Shown in pieces: positions 27,080 through 35,561 of a DNA stretch of 62,184 nucleotides. Origin of the DNA: an uncultured Bacteroides sp. (GTDB taxonomy: Bacteria > Bacteroidota > Bacteroidia > Bacteroidales > Bacteroidaceae). The position numbers and the translations under genes were made by a program. Location of the stretch: positions 1 to 62,184 of the forward strand of contig CAJKDC010000004.1 in the NCBI GenBank assembly GCA_905198575.1, written 5' to 3'. Under the pieces are notes generated by a model, which made no database searches, was not told the origin of the DNA, and saw nothing but the letters and a program-made list of their open reading frames with translations. Position 1 is the first letter of the stretch. Every line of letters begins with the position of its first letter.

Positions 27080-27352
27080 ATGACAAAACAGTTGGAAGAA
27101 ATAAAAAAAGCAATACATCTTGGAGAAGTTGAACGTGCAATTCAAGAGCTAAACTTTATTCTGAAAAACACCCCATCAGACGAAGCTTATTATCTGTTGG
27201 GAAACGCTTACAGGAAACTGGGGAATTGGCAGGAAGCACTAAACAACTACCAGGAAGCTATTGCAATAAACCCTGAAAGTCCAGCACATGCTGCCAGACA
27301 GATGGTTCTGGATATTTTGAATTTTTATAACAAAGATATGTTTAATCAATAA
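27080..27352 (+). CDS. Small TPR protein, first gene of the KOR operon
   Basis: 90 residues from the ATG at 27080. About two TPR repeats (EVERAIQELNFILKNTPSDEAYYLLGNAYRKLG, then WQEALNNYQEAIAINPES), no signal peptide, so cytoplasmic. It lies 9 bp before the ferredoxin gene, in the same transcript as the oxidoreductase genes, so it may help assemble or dock the enzyme; that role is inferred from position only. Confidence 0.85.
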   Translation: MTKQLEEIKKAIHLGEVERAIQELNFILKNTPSDEAYYLLGNAYRKLGNWQEALNNYQEAIAINPESPAHAARQMVLDILNFYNKDMFNQ

Positions 27353-27361
27353 TAACTGACT

Positions 27362-27592
27362 ATGGCAAAATTTAAAGGTGCAGTAGTTGTGAACACAGAC
27401 CGCTGCAAAGGTTGTAATTTGTGCGTGGTTGCGTGTCCACTAAATGTTCTTAGCCTCACCGCCAAAGTAAACTCAAAAGGATATAATTATGTACAGCAGG
27501 TACTGGAAGATACTTGTAACGGCTGTACCTCATGTGCGACTGTATGTCCGGATGCTTGTCTTACCGTATACAGAGCTAAATGTGAAGAATAA
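27362..27592 (+). CDS. 2x[4Fe-4S] ferredoxin subunit of 2-oxoacid:ferredoxin oxidoreductase
   Basis: 76 residues with two cluster-binding motifs, CKGCNLCVVACP and CNGCTSCATVCP, the pattern of the delta subunit (KorD/VorD/PorD). It carries electrons from the TPP/iron-sulfur core of the 2-oxoacid oxidoreductase to free ferredoxin. Second gene of the operon, 33 bp before the alpha subunit gene. Confidence 0.92.
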   Translation: MAKFKGAVVVNTDRCKGCNLCVVACPLNVLSLTAKVNSKGYNYVQQVLEDTCNGCTSCATVCPDACLTVYRAKCEE

Positions 27593-27625
27593 ATCCAATG
27601 TGCTCAACAGCTAAATAAATTAAGT

Positions 27626-28705
27626 ATGGCAGAAGAAGTAGTTCTTATGAAAGGTAATGAAGCCATCGCACACGCCGCAATCCGTATAGGCGTTGATGGT
27701 TACTTCGGTTACCCTATCACTCCGCAGTCGGAGGTTTTGGAAACATTGGCAGAACAAAAACCTTGGGAAACCACTGGTATGGTTGTTCTTCAAGCAGAAA
27801 GTGAAGTTGCTGCTATTAATATGGTATATGGAGGTGCAGGCAGCGGTAAAATGGTAATGACCTCTTCCTCCAGCCCCGGAGTTAGTCTTAAACAAGAAGG
27901 TATTTCATATATTGCAGGTGCAGAATTGCCTTGCCTCATTGTAAATGTAATGCGTGGAGGTCCCGGACTGGGAACTATCCAACCGAGTCAGGCTGACTAT
28001 TTCCAGACCGTAAAAGGAGGTGGCCACGGTGACTATCGCCTGATAGCATTGGCTCCTGCATCTGTTCAGGAAATGGCAGACTTTGTAGGTCTTGCATTTG
28101 AACTGGCTTTCAAATACCGCAATCCGGCAATCATCCTGGCAGACGGAGTTATCGGTCAGATGATGGAAAAAGTAGTTCTTCCAAAACCGCGTCCACGCAG
28201 AACGGAAGAAGAAATTATCGCACAGTGTCCTTGGGCAACAACTGGCCGTAAAAACCGTAAACCCAATATCATCACCTCATTGGAACTGAATCCTGAAGTG
28301 ATGGAACAGCGCAACATTCATCTTCAGCAAAAATATGCAGAAATCGAAGCTAACGAAGTAAGATACGAAGAAATCGATTGCGAAGATGCAGAATACCTGA
28401 TTGTTGCATTTGGTTCTAGTGCCCGTATTGCCCAGAAAGCCATGGAGCATGCCCGCGAAGAAGGCATCAAAGTCGGTCTGTTACGTCCTATTACACTTTG
28501 GCCGTTCCCTAAAAAAGCATTGCTGGAAAGAAGCAAACAGGTAAAAGGCATCCTGGTAGTCGAGCTCAATAGCGGACAGATGATAGAAGATGTTAAGTTG
28601 GCTGTAGCATGTTCTGTTCAAGTAGAACACTTTGGCCGCCTAGGTGGTATTGTTCCTGATCCAGATGAAGTGATTGAAGCTTTAAAAGCTAAACTTATTA
28701 AATAA
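27626..28705 (+). CDS. vorB: 2-oxoacid:ferredoxin oxidoreductase alpha subunit (VorB/KorA-type)
   Basis: 359 residues. It has the pyrimidine-binding TPP domain of 2-oxoacid:ferredoxin oxidoreductases: GVDGYFGYPITPQSEVLE at the N-terminus, the SSSSPGVSLKQEGISYIAGAELPC segment, and a transketolase C-terminal-like domain (LIVAFGSSARIAQKAM, GLLRPITLWPFP). With the beta and gamma subunits it oxidatively decarboxylates a 2-oxoacid to acyl-CoA while reducing ferredoxin. Whether 2-oxoglutarate or branched-chain oxoacids are used cannot be decided from sequence alone. Confidence 0.93.
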   Translation: MAEEVVLMKGNEAIAHAAIRIGVDGYFGYPITPQSEVLETLAEQKPWETTGMVVLQAESEVAAINMVYGGAGSGKMVMTSSSSPGVSLKQEGISYIAGAELPCLIVNVMRGGPGLGTIQPSQADYFQTVKGGGHGDYRLIALAPASVQEMADFVGLAFELAFKYRNPAIILADGVIGQMMEKVVLPKPRPRRTEEEIIAQCPWATTGRKNRKPNIITSLELNPEVMEQRNIHLQQKYAEIEANEVRYEEIDCEDAEYLIVAFGSSARIAQKAMEHAREEGIKVGLLRPITLWPFPKKALLERSKQVKGILVVELNSGQMIEDVKLAVACSVQVEHFGRLGGIVPDPDEVIEALKAKLIK

Positions 28706-28712
28706 AAAAAAG

Positions 28713-28886
28713 ATGGATAATATAGACCGCATAAGAACTATACTGAACGTCCTGTTCATGATAGGAGCAGTTGTTTCAATTGTTCTGTATTTCTCTTCAG
28801 ACAATAAAACCATCTTTTTCTATGTATGTGGAGCATCCTTATTCCTGAAAATGATGGAATTTGTGTTACGTTTCCTCTTACGTTAA
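28713..28886 (+). CDS. 57-aa two-TM membrane protein inside the KOR operon
   Basis: Short gene between the alpha and beta subunit genes, 7 bp after the first and 19 bp before the second. The product of 57 residues begins MDNIDRIRTI and has two hydrophobic segments (LNVLFMIGAVVSIVLYF, then IFFYVCGASLFLKMMEF) joined by the polar turn SSDNKT, ending in the basic VLRFLLR. Tight spacing and an intact frame in an otherwise compact operon argue that it is real. Function unknown; it could tether the oxidoreductase to the membrane. Confidence 0.8.
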   Translation: MDNIDRIRTILNVLFMIGAVVSIVLYFSSDNKTIFFYVCGASLFLKMMEFVLRFLLR

Positions 28887-28905
28887 TCTTTAGAAAGAAA
28901 TTGCT

Positions 28906-29676
28906 ATGACAAAAGAAAATATTATCAAACCCGAGAATTTGGTTTATCAAAAACCAAAACTGCTCAATGACAATCCCATGCACTATTGTCCGGGATGTAG
29001 CCATGGAGTAGTACATAAGCTCATTGCCGAAGTTATCGAAGAGATGGGCATGACTGAAAAGACAGTCGGTATCAGCCCTGTGGGATGTGCTGTATTTATG
29101 TATAATTACTTGGATATTGACTGTCAGGAAGCAGCTCACGGTCGTGCGCCAGCACTGGCAGGTGCCATTAAACGCTTATGGCCAGACCGTCTGGTATTTA
29201 CTTATCAGGGAGACGGTGACTTGGCATGTATCGGTACAGCAGAAACCATCCATTCACTCAACAGAGGTGATAATATTACCATCATCTTTATCAATAATGC
29301 CATTTACGGTATGACTGGAGGACAAATGGCTCCTACTACACTTGTTGGAATGAAAACAGCCACATGTCCTTATGGCCGTAATCCTGAAATCCACGGTTAC
29401 CCATTAAAAATCAGCGATCTGGCAGTCCAACTGCAGGGTACAGCCTATGTAACACGTCAGGCAGTACATACGGTAGCAGCCATCCGTCGTGCTAAGAAAG
29501 CTATCCGCAAAGCATTCGAATACTCTATGCAAGGAAAAGGTTCTAATCTGGTAGAAATTGTAGCAACCTGCAATTCCGGCTGGAAAATGACACCGGATGC
29601 AGCCAACAAATGGATGGAAGAAAACATGTTCCCCTTCTATCCGCTGGGAGATATGAAAGATGTTGAAGCTAAATAA
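28906..29676 (+). CDS. 2-oxoacid:ferredoxin oxidoreductase beta subunit (TPP-binding)
   Basis: 256 residues. TPP-binding subunit: CPGCSHGVVHKLIAE near the N-terminus supplies cluster cysteines, and the TPP/Mg motif runs from GDGD (GDGDLACIGTAE) to NNAIYGMTGGQ. TCPYGRNPEIHG follows. It forms the active site with the alpha subunit. It lies 19 bp after the 57-aa membrane protein gene and 9 bp before the gamma subunit gene. Confidence 0.93.
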   Translation: MTKENIIKPENLVYQKPKLLNDNPMHYCPGCSHGVVHKLIAEVIEEMGMTEKTVGISPVGCAVFMYNYLDIDCQEAAHGRAPALAGAIKRLWPDRLVFTYQGDGDLACIGTAETIHSLNRGDNITIIFINNAIYGMTGGQMAPTTLVGMKTATCPYGRNPEIHGYPLKISDLAVQLQGTAYVTRQAVHTVAAIRRAKKAIRKAFEYSMQGKGSNLVEIVATCNSGWKMTPDAANKWMEENMFPFYPLGDMKDVEAK

Positions 29677-29685
29677 TGAAGTAGT

Positions 29686-30228
29686 ATGAAAGAAGAAATC
29701 ATCATAGCCGGTTTTGGAGGACAAGGCGTTCTTTCCATGGGAAAGATTCTTGCATACTCCGGACTTATGGAAAATAAAGAAGTAACATGGATGCCTGCAT
29801 ACGGTCCTGAACAAAGAGGTGGAACAGCCAATGTTACTGTTATAGTAAGCGATGAACGTATCTCATCACCTATTCTGAGCAAATACGACACAGCCATTAT
29901 TCTGAACCAACCTTCATTGGCTAAGTTTGAATCTAAAATCAAACCAGGAGGAACATTAATTTATGACGGATACGGTATTATCAATCCTCCAACCCGTAAG
30001 GACATTCATGTATACCGCATTGATGCCATGGACGAAGCCAACGAACGTAAAATGGCAAAAACGTTTAACATGATTATTTTAGGTGGACTTTTGAAAATCC
30101 GTCCTATTGTTTCTACCGAAAGTATATTGAAGGCCCTTCGAAAGACACTTCCAGAACGTCATCATCATCTTATTCCTATGAACGAAGAAGCCATACGCAT
30201 AGGAATGGACATTATAAAGGAAGAATAA
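29686..30228 (+). CDS. 2-oxoacid:ferredoxin oxidoreductase gamma subunit
   Basis: 180 residues with the gamma-subunit signature IIAGFGGQGVLSMGKILA at the N-terminus and MPAYGPEQRGGTANVTVIVS, which contribute to CoA binding and the subunit interface. Last gene of the operon TPR-ferredoxin-alpha-small TM-beta-gamma, followed by two hairpins. Confidence 0.93.
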   Translation: MKEEIIIAGFGGQGVLSMGKILAYSGLMENKEVTWMPAYGPEQRGGTANVTVIVSDERISSPILSKYDTAIILNQPSLAKFESKIKPGGTLIYDGYGIINPPTRKDIHVYRIDAMDEANERKMAKTFNMIILGGLLKIRPIVSTESILKALRKTLPERHHHLIPMNEEAIRIGMDIIKEE

Positions 30229-30245
30229 ACGCATTCTAATAGAGC

Positions 30246-30306
30246 TTATATAGAATAAGGAACAGGGATTATGATTATCAGTACCCTAAAACCTTATTCT
30301 ATATAA
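30246..30306. repeat. 15-bp inverted repeat after the KOR operon
   Basis: Perfect 15-bp arms (30246-30260 and 30292-30306) separated by 31 bp, with a weaker inner GGG/CCC pairing. No T-run, so it may protect the 3' end of the mRNA rather than terminate it. A T-run hairpin follows at 30327-30366. Confidence 0.6.
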
Positions 30307-30326
30307 TGTCTAATATATTTTATAAC

Positions 30327-30366
30327 GAAAAGAGGAGCATTCTTAAGAGGATGTTTCCTCTTTTTC
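30327..30366 (+). terminator. Terminator of the KOR operon
   Basis: GAAAAGAGGA (30327-30336) pairs with TCCTCTTTTTC (30356-30366), with the T-run inside the right arm. It lies just before the porin promoter. Confidence 0.6.
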
Positions 30367-30377
30367 GCATATTGTTG

Positions 30378-30385
30378 TATCTTTG
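30378..30385 (+). promoter_or_regulatory. -7 element of the porin gene with almost no leader
   Basis: TATCTTTG, followed by 7 nt before the ATG at 30393. A transcript from here would start within a few bases of the start codon. Upstream in-frame ATGs (30306, 30351) lie before this element and inside hairpins. Confidence 0.55.
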
Positions 30386-30392
30386 CCCCGTT

Positions 30393-32489
30393 ATGAAAAG
30401 AATTCTATTTTTTACGATGTTGCTGTTGCTAAGCATCACAGCATCGGCACAGCTGGGCAATATTCAAAACCAATATAGTCAGTTAGGAAGTTCCGCTTCA
30501 GGAACTGACAGAAACAAATACGACCGTAACGGAAATCCGATCGACAGTACGGCCGTTAATGACGCGTCTACTGTCCCCATATCGCTTTACTCATGGACTA
30601 TAGACGAAAGACTCGGAACCGTGTCAAATGTTCCGGTTGATACCCTTCAGTACATGTTTCAGAACTCCAATGACACAGGAGGAAGTACCGGACATTACAA
30701 TTATCTCGGTAACTTGGGCTCTCCCCGTCTGTCTCATATCTTTTTTGAAAGAAACGACCATAACCAGTTTATTTTTACAGACCCATACGACTTTACAGTT
30801 AGAAAGCCTAAAGATATTATATACACCAATACCAAGTCCCCGTTTACTAACCTTACCTACTACAAGCAAGGAGACGGACGTTATGGTGAAGAACGTTTTA
30901 AATCATACTTTGCAGTCAATGCAAACAAACGATTGGGCGTCGGCTTCTTCATCGATTATACATACGGACGTGGAAAATATGCAAATCAGTCTACCGCACT
31001 TTTCAACGGCGGACTGTTTGGCAGCTATCGTGGTGACCATTACGATATGCACATGAGTTTTGTAAACGAGAACCTGAAAGTTGCAGAAAACGGAGGTATT
31101 ACTGACGACCGCTATATCACAAATCCAATTGATATGGCAGAAGGAAAGAAGGAATATGCGACATATGAAATACCGACAAATCTTTCTGAAATCTGGAACA
31201 AAAACACAGGCTATCACGGTTTCCTGACTCACCGCTACAATCTGGGATTTTACCGCGACAATACTAACCCCAAGGATACAACCGACACCAAGGAGTTTGT
31301 ACCAGTTACCAGTTTTGTGCACACATTAAAACTGGATTTCAGCAAGCGTAAATATATTTCGTACGACGCAGAGCAAAATCAAGCTTATTTTAATAATAAC
31401 TATCTGCTGAACGACTCAACAGACCGTACCGACTATGTTGCCGTAAAAAACACGTTAGGAATCTCCCTGCGTGAAGGTTTTAATAAATGGGCCAAAGCCG
31501 GACTTACAGCTTTTATCAGCCACGAATACCGTAAGTTTACGCTGACAGATACAACAACTACCCCCAATGAACGTATTTATACACCTTATGTTGAAAATAT
31601 CGTCTCAGTTGGAGGCCAGTTACTGAAAGAACAGGGTAAGACACTGCACTACAACGTAATAGGTGAAATAGCGGTGTTAGGAGAAGATGCCGGACAGTTT
31701 ACACTGGAAGGAAACGGTGACCTGAACTTCCGCCTGTTCAACGATACCGTACGCTTTATGGCAAATGCCTATATCAAGAACTTAAATCCCACTTTTTATT
31801 ACCGCCATTTTCATTCCAAACATTATTGGTGGGATAACGAAGATTTATCTAAAATCATGCGTACCCGTATAGAAGGAAAACTAGCGATAGACCGCTGGAA
31901 AACAGAGTTGCGTGTAGGAATAGAAAACATCAAGAACTATACCTACTTTGACAATACCTCCGTAAAATACACAGACAAGACGGATAACGTTTCATATAAA
32001 AACGACTTAAACGTCAGCCAATATGGAGGAAACATACAGGTCCTGAGTGCCATGCTCCGTCAAGATTTCAAATTAGGAATCTTACATCTGGACAACGAAA
32101 TTATTTATCAGAAATCCAGCAACGAAGATATTCTTCCCCTGCCGGAACTTTCATTGTACCATAATCTTTACCTCCGTTTTGGATTGGCCAAAAAAGTTTT
32201 ATCAATTGATATGGGAGCCGATGTACGTTACTTTACATCCTACTATGCTCCCGATTACTCTCCAGCGATGGGACAGTTTTATCTTCAAAACAAAGATACG
32301 CGTGTAAAAATCGGAAATTATCCGCTTGTAAATGCATATGTCAACATGCATCTGAAACGGACCCGCATCTTCCTGCAAATGTATAATCTGATTCAAGGAA
32401 ACACAGGATACAGCTATTTCCTAGCTCCACATTATCCTTTGAATCCAAGAATTTTGAAGATCGGTATATCTTGGAACTTTTTTGACTAA
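30393..32489 (+). CDS. Putative outer-membrane porin
   Basis: 698 residues from the ATG at 30393, which gives a clean signal peptide (FFTMLLLLSITASAQ). An unstructured Asn/Ser/Gly-rich stretch follows, then a long beta-rich body with many aromatic strand ends (YKQGDGRYGEERFKSYFAV, GVGFFIDYTYGRGKY), and a final strand LRFGL ... LKIGISWNFF ending in Phe-Asp. Length and layout fit the 'putative porin' family of Bacteroidetes (PF14121). Substrate unknown. The solute-binding-protein gene starts 7 bp later, so it may work with a periplasmic partner. Confidence 0.8.
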   Translation: MKRILFFTMLLLLSITASAQLGNIQNQYSQLGSSASGTDRNKYDRNGNPIDSTAVNDASTVPISLYSWTIDERLGTVSNVPVDTLQYMFQNSNDTGGSTGHYNYLGNLGSPRLSHIFFERNDHNQFIFTDPYDFTVRKPKDIIYTNTKSPFTNLTYYKQGDGRYGEERFKSYFAVNANKRLGVGFFIDYTYGRGKYANQSTALFNGGLFGSYRGDHYDMHMSFVNENLKVAENGGITDDRYITNPIDMAEGKKEYATYEIPTNLSEIWNKNTGYHGFLTHRYNLGFYRDNTNPKDTTDTKEFVPVTSFVHTLKLDFSKRKYISYDAEQNQAYFNNNYLLNDSTDRTDYVAVKNTLGISLREGFNKWAKAGLTAFISHEYRKFTLTDTTTTPNERIYTPYVENIVSVGGQLLKEQGKTLHYNVIGEIAVLGEDAGQFTLEGNGDLNFRLFNDTVRFMANAYIKNLNPTFYYRHFHSKHYWWDNEDLSKIMRTRIEGKLAIDRWKTELRVGIENIKNYTYFDNTSVKYTDKTDNVSYKNDLNVSQYGGNIQVLSAMLRQDFKLGILHLDNEIIYQKSSNEDILPLPELSLYHNLYLRFGLAKKVLSIDMGADVRYFTSYYAPDYSPAMGQFYLQNKDTRVKIGNYPLVNAYVNMHLKRTRIFLQMYNLIQGNTGYSYFLAPHYPLNPRILKIGISWNFFD

Positions 32490-32496
32490 GCATATT

Positions 32497-33315
32497 ATGA
32501 AAAAAAATATAGGCTACATACTTACAGCATTTGCAGTTATCGCTCTGATAGGTGGTATCCTTCTTTCCCGCACGCATCCCGAGGAGAACTTTACGCCAAG
32601 AGACTATCCTGAGATTGTGGCGTCGGGTATTCTGAATGCAGTTACTGAATACAATGCCATCAGTTATCACGTCGACAGCGGACAAATCACCGGATTCGAC
32701 TACGAACTGCTCCAGGCATTTGCTCAAGAAAAGAAACTGGAAGCACGCATTACTCCCGAAATGAGCTTTACCAACAGACTGCAAAGTGTTCTGAAAGGAC
32801 AGTATGATATACTGGCCACTGGTACGCTTGTAAACAGTACCTCTAAAGACTCCTTGCTATTTACCCGTCCCATCCAACTCAGCAAGCAAGTACTGGTACA
32901 ACGCATTGCACCGTCAGATACGGATTCTGCCTATATCAAAAGTCAGCTACAACTGGCTGGGAAAACGCTGTATATTGTCAAAGGTTCCCCTTCAATATTA
33001 CGCTTGCACCACTTGATGGAGGAAATTGCAGACAGTATCTACATTAAGGAAGTAGAGCTTTATGGCCCAGAGCAGCTTCTGGCTATGGTAGCCAATAAAG
33101 ATATTGATTACGCCGTGTGCGATGAAAGCATTGCACTGGCATCCCGGCAAGATTTCCCTAATCTGGACATAAAAACAGACATCAGTTTTACCCAGTTCTA
33201 TTCTTGGGGAGTCAGCAAATCATCTCCTGTCTTACTGGATACACTGAACTGCTGGCTGGAACGATATACCCAAACTAAAGAATACAAAAAACTTTGCAAA
33301 CGCTATTTTAATTAA
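32497..33315 (+). CDS. Periplasmic solute-binding protein, SBP_bac_3/MltF-N type
   Basis: 272 residues from the ATG at 32497; the in-frame TTG at 32482 lies inside the porin gene. An uncleaved or cleaved N-terminal helix (GYILTAFAVIALIGGILL) is followed by a PBP2 fold: SYHVDSGQITGFDYELLQAFA (first lobe), MSFTNRLQSVLKGQYDIL, and LAMVANKDIDYAVCDESIA (second lobe). This is the ligand-binding module of family 3 and of the transglycosylase MltF, but no lytic transglycosylase domain follows. It may bind amino acids or peptidoglycan fragments. No ABC permease gene is adjacent. Confidence 0.8.
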   Translation: MKKNIGYILTAFAVIALIGGILLSRTHPEENFTPRDYPEIVASGILNAVTEYNAISYHVDSGQITGFDYELLQAFAQEKKLEARITPEMSFTNRLQSVLKGQYDILATGTLVNSTSKDSLLFTRPIQLSKQVLVQRIAPSDTDSAYIKSQLQLAGKTLYIVKGSPSILRLHHLMEEIADSIYIKEVELYGPEQLLAMVANKDIDYAVCDESIALASRQDFPNLDIKTDISFTQFYSWGVSKSSPVLLDTLNCWLERYTQTKEYKKLCKRYFN

Positions 33316-33327
33316 AGATATAAGACC

Positions 33328-34320
33328 ATGAACATTCTGGAAAAAGTAAGATGGGGATTTATCGGCTGCGGCGAAGTTACCGAAAAAAAAAGTGGTCCGG
33401 CTTTTACACTGATACCAGGTTCGGAAGTTGTAGCAGTCATGAGCCGTGATGCCGAAAAGGCGCAATCGTATGCCAAGAGACACCACATTCCCCGCTGGTA
33501 CACCGATCCTCAGCAGCTTATCGGTGATGAGGACGTAAATGCCATATATATAGCAACTCCCCCTTCCTCTCATGCCACATACGCCATAATGGCGATGAAA
33601 GCAGGTAAACCTGTATACATAGAAAAGCCTATGGCAGCCAGTTACGAAGACTGCGCACGTATTAACCGTATCTCCCAGGAAACTAAAATACCTTGCTTTG
33701 TAGCCTACTACAGAAGATACCTTCCCTACTTTGAAAAGGTGAAAGAGTTGGTTCTCGACAAGCGGGAAATCGGAAATGTCATCAACGTACAGATTCGTTT
33801 TGCACAGCCTCCCCGCAACCTGGACTATAACAGCAAGAATCTCCCCTGGAGAGTACAAGCCGATATTGCAGGAGGAGGTTATTTCTACGACTTGGCTCCC
33901 CACCAGTTTGATGTGCTGCAAGAAATGTTCGGATGCATTTTGGAGGCAGAAGGATACAAGTGCAATCTGGGAGGACTCTATCCGGTAGAAGATACCATCA
34001 GTGCCTGCTTCCGCTTCGAATCAGGTTTACCAGGTTCCGGTTCCTGGTGTTTTGTTGCCCACGAATCGGCCAAAGAAGACCGGATTGAAATCATCGGCGA
34101 CAAAGGAATGATTTGTTTCTCTGTATTTACTTACGAGCCCATTGTCCTGCACACAGAACGCGGACGCGAAGAATTCCTACCTGCCAATCCTCCACACGTC
34201 CAATTACCGCTTATACAAAAGGTAGTGGAACACTTGCAAGGAAAAGCAATCTGTACCTGCGATGGAATCAGTGCCACTCCAACCAATTGGGTACTTGACA
34301 AGATTCTGAACAAACTATAA
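33328..34320 (+). CDS. Gfo/Idh/MocA-family oxidoreductase
   Basis: 330 residues. N-terminal Rossmann fold (WGFIGCGEVTEKKSG, binding NAD(P)) with the EKP motif (VYIEKPMA) whose Lys is catalytic, and a C-terminal alpha/beta domain with GGGYFYDLAPHQFDVL supplying the second catalytic region. Oxidises or reduces a sugar or related polyol; substrate unknown. It follows the solute-binding-protein gene by 12 bp and precedes the DUF4421 gene by 12 bp, so porin-SBP-oxidoreductase-DUF4421 may be one transcript. No signal peptide. Confidence 0.9.
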   Translation: MNILEKVRWGFIGCGEVTEKKSGPAFTLIPGSEVVAVMSRDAEKAQSYAKRHHIPRWYTDPQQLIGDEDVNAIYIATPPSSHATYAIMAMKAGKPVYIEKPMAASYEDCARINRISQETKIPCFVAYYRRYLPYFEKVKELVLDKREIGNVINVQIRFAQPPRNLDYNSKNLPWRVQADIAGGGYFYDLAPHQFDVLQEMFGCILEAEGYKCNLGGLYPVEDTISACFRFESGLPGSGSWCFVAHESAKEDRIEIIGDKGMICFSVFTYEPIVLHTERGREEFLPANPPHVQLPLIQKVVEHLQGKAICTCDGISATPTNWVLDKILNKL

Positions 34321-34332
34321 ACTTATTCCTGT

Positions 34333-35454
34333 TTGAAACTGAAGTTCTTTAAACTATATCTATCTGCATGTCTGGTTTTTCTCTGTCTGTCTTCCCAAGC
34401 ACAGACAGAGAAAAATCCTTATGCCATTTTGCCTAAAGAAGTGACAGATGCCATAAAAAAAGCAGGAAAAGAAATCAAGAAGACAGGAAAGAAACTCAAT
34501 GATGTAGACAGCACCTACATCTCTCCCAATCTGTACAATCTGGCCTTCATGCTCGAACACAGCGTATGGTATGAGCATTATCGACTGGGAACCAACCGTG
34601 AAGAGAGTCCTCAAAGCATAAGCTTTGCTCCAAACATGAACACAAAGATAGGAGTCTACTTCGGATGGAGATGGATTTTTCTGGGATTATCGTTTGACAT
34701 AAAAGACCTGTTTGGGAAAAACAAAAACAAGGCTCCCAAGAAAGAACTGGTACTCAATCTGTACAGTTCTAAATTCGGTGTCGACCTTTACTACCGCAAG
34801 ACCGGAAGTGACTTTAAGATAAGCTCTTACGAAAACTTCCATATCAAAGATGATTTGACCGGAAGCAGCTTCAACGGATTCCAGAGTAATATCAAAGGAT
34901 TCAACACCTATTGGATTTTCAATCACAAGCGCTTTTCGTATCCGGCAGCCTACAGCCAGTCTACGAACCAACGTAAAAGTGCAGGCTCACTGATGGCCGG
35001 ATTCTCATTCTCACAGCATAACATCAGTTTCGATTATACCCAGTTACCAGAAGAACTGCTCACACAGTTAAAGCCTTCGCTCAAAATGCACAATGTAAAA
35101 TACAACGACTATAATCTCAGCCTGGGTTATGGATACAACTGGGTCTTTGCCAAGAATTGTCTGCTTAACGTATCACTCATGCCGGCCATTGCCTATAAAA
35201 AAGCCAAAATAAACGGCCACTCTACCAACAACACGCAGTCGGTCTGGACTGACTGGATAAAAGATATTAACTTCGACCTCATAACCCGTGCCGGACTGGT
35301 ATGGAACAACAGCAAATACTATGTTGGAGCTTCGCTCGTGCTGCACACATACGATTACAGAAAGGACAATTTCTCGATGACGAACTCTTTCGGCACCCTC
35401 CGCATTTATGCCGGATTTAATTTCTGGAAGAAAAAAGAATACCGTAAAAAATAA
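34333..35454 (+). CDS. DUF4421-family outer-membrane protein, TTG start
   Basis: 373 residues. The only start that preserves the signal peptide (LYLSACLVFLCLSSQAQ) is the TTG at 34333; no in-frame ATG lies between the previous stop and that point. The body resembles DUF4421 proteins: YISPNLYNLAFMLEHS, GWRWIFLGLSFDIKDLF, then beta strands with alternating aromatic residues to a last strand GTLRIYAGFNFW. Likely a small outer-membrane barrel; function unknown. It is the last gene before a convergent terminator. Confidence 0.8.
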   Translation: MKLKFFKLYLSACLVFLCLSSQAQTEKNPYAILPKEVTDAIKKAGKEIKKTGKKLNDVDSTYISPNLYNLAFMLEHSVWYEHYRLGTNREESPQSISFAPNMNTKIGVYFGWRWIFLGLSFDIKDLFGKNKNKAPKKELVLNLYSSKFGVDLYYRKTGSDFKISSYENFHIKDDLTGSSFNGFQSNIKGFNTYWIFNHKRFSYPAAYSQSTNQRKSAGSLMAGFSFSQHNISFDYTQLPEELLTQLKPSLKMHNVKYNDYNLSLGYGYNWVFAKNCLLNVSLMPAIAYKKAKINGHSTNNTQSVWTDWIKDINFDLITRAGLVWNNSKYYVGASLVLHTYDYRKDNFSMTNSFGTLRIYAGFNFWKKKEYRKK

Positions 35455-35472
35455 CGAATCCCCATTAAAGAC

Positions 35473-35519
35473 AAAACAGCTCCGATCTTTCGTCATACCG
35501 TAAAGACCGGAGCTGTTTT
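35473..35519. terminator. Terminator between convergent DUF4421 and FadL-like genes
   Basis: 12-bp perfect arms AAAACAGCTCCG (35473-35484) and CGGAGCTGTTTT (35508-35519), with an inner TCTTT/AAAGA and a T-run on the right. Confidence 0.9.
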
Positions 35520-35561
35520 TTATATTCAGGCTAAGCCCACTTTTATTTCATCTACTACAAA

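Noticed and set aside
30246..30306. 15-bp inverted repeat considered as an insertion-element end or attachment site
   Set aside because: No transposase, integrase or target duplication is present, and its position between an operon end and a promoter fits an mRNA 3' structure.
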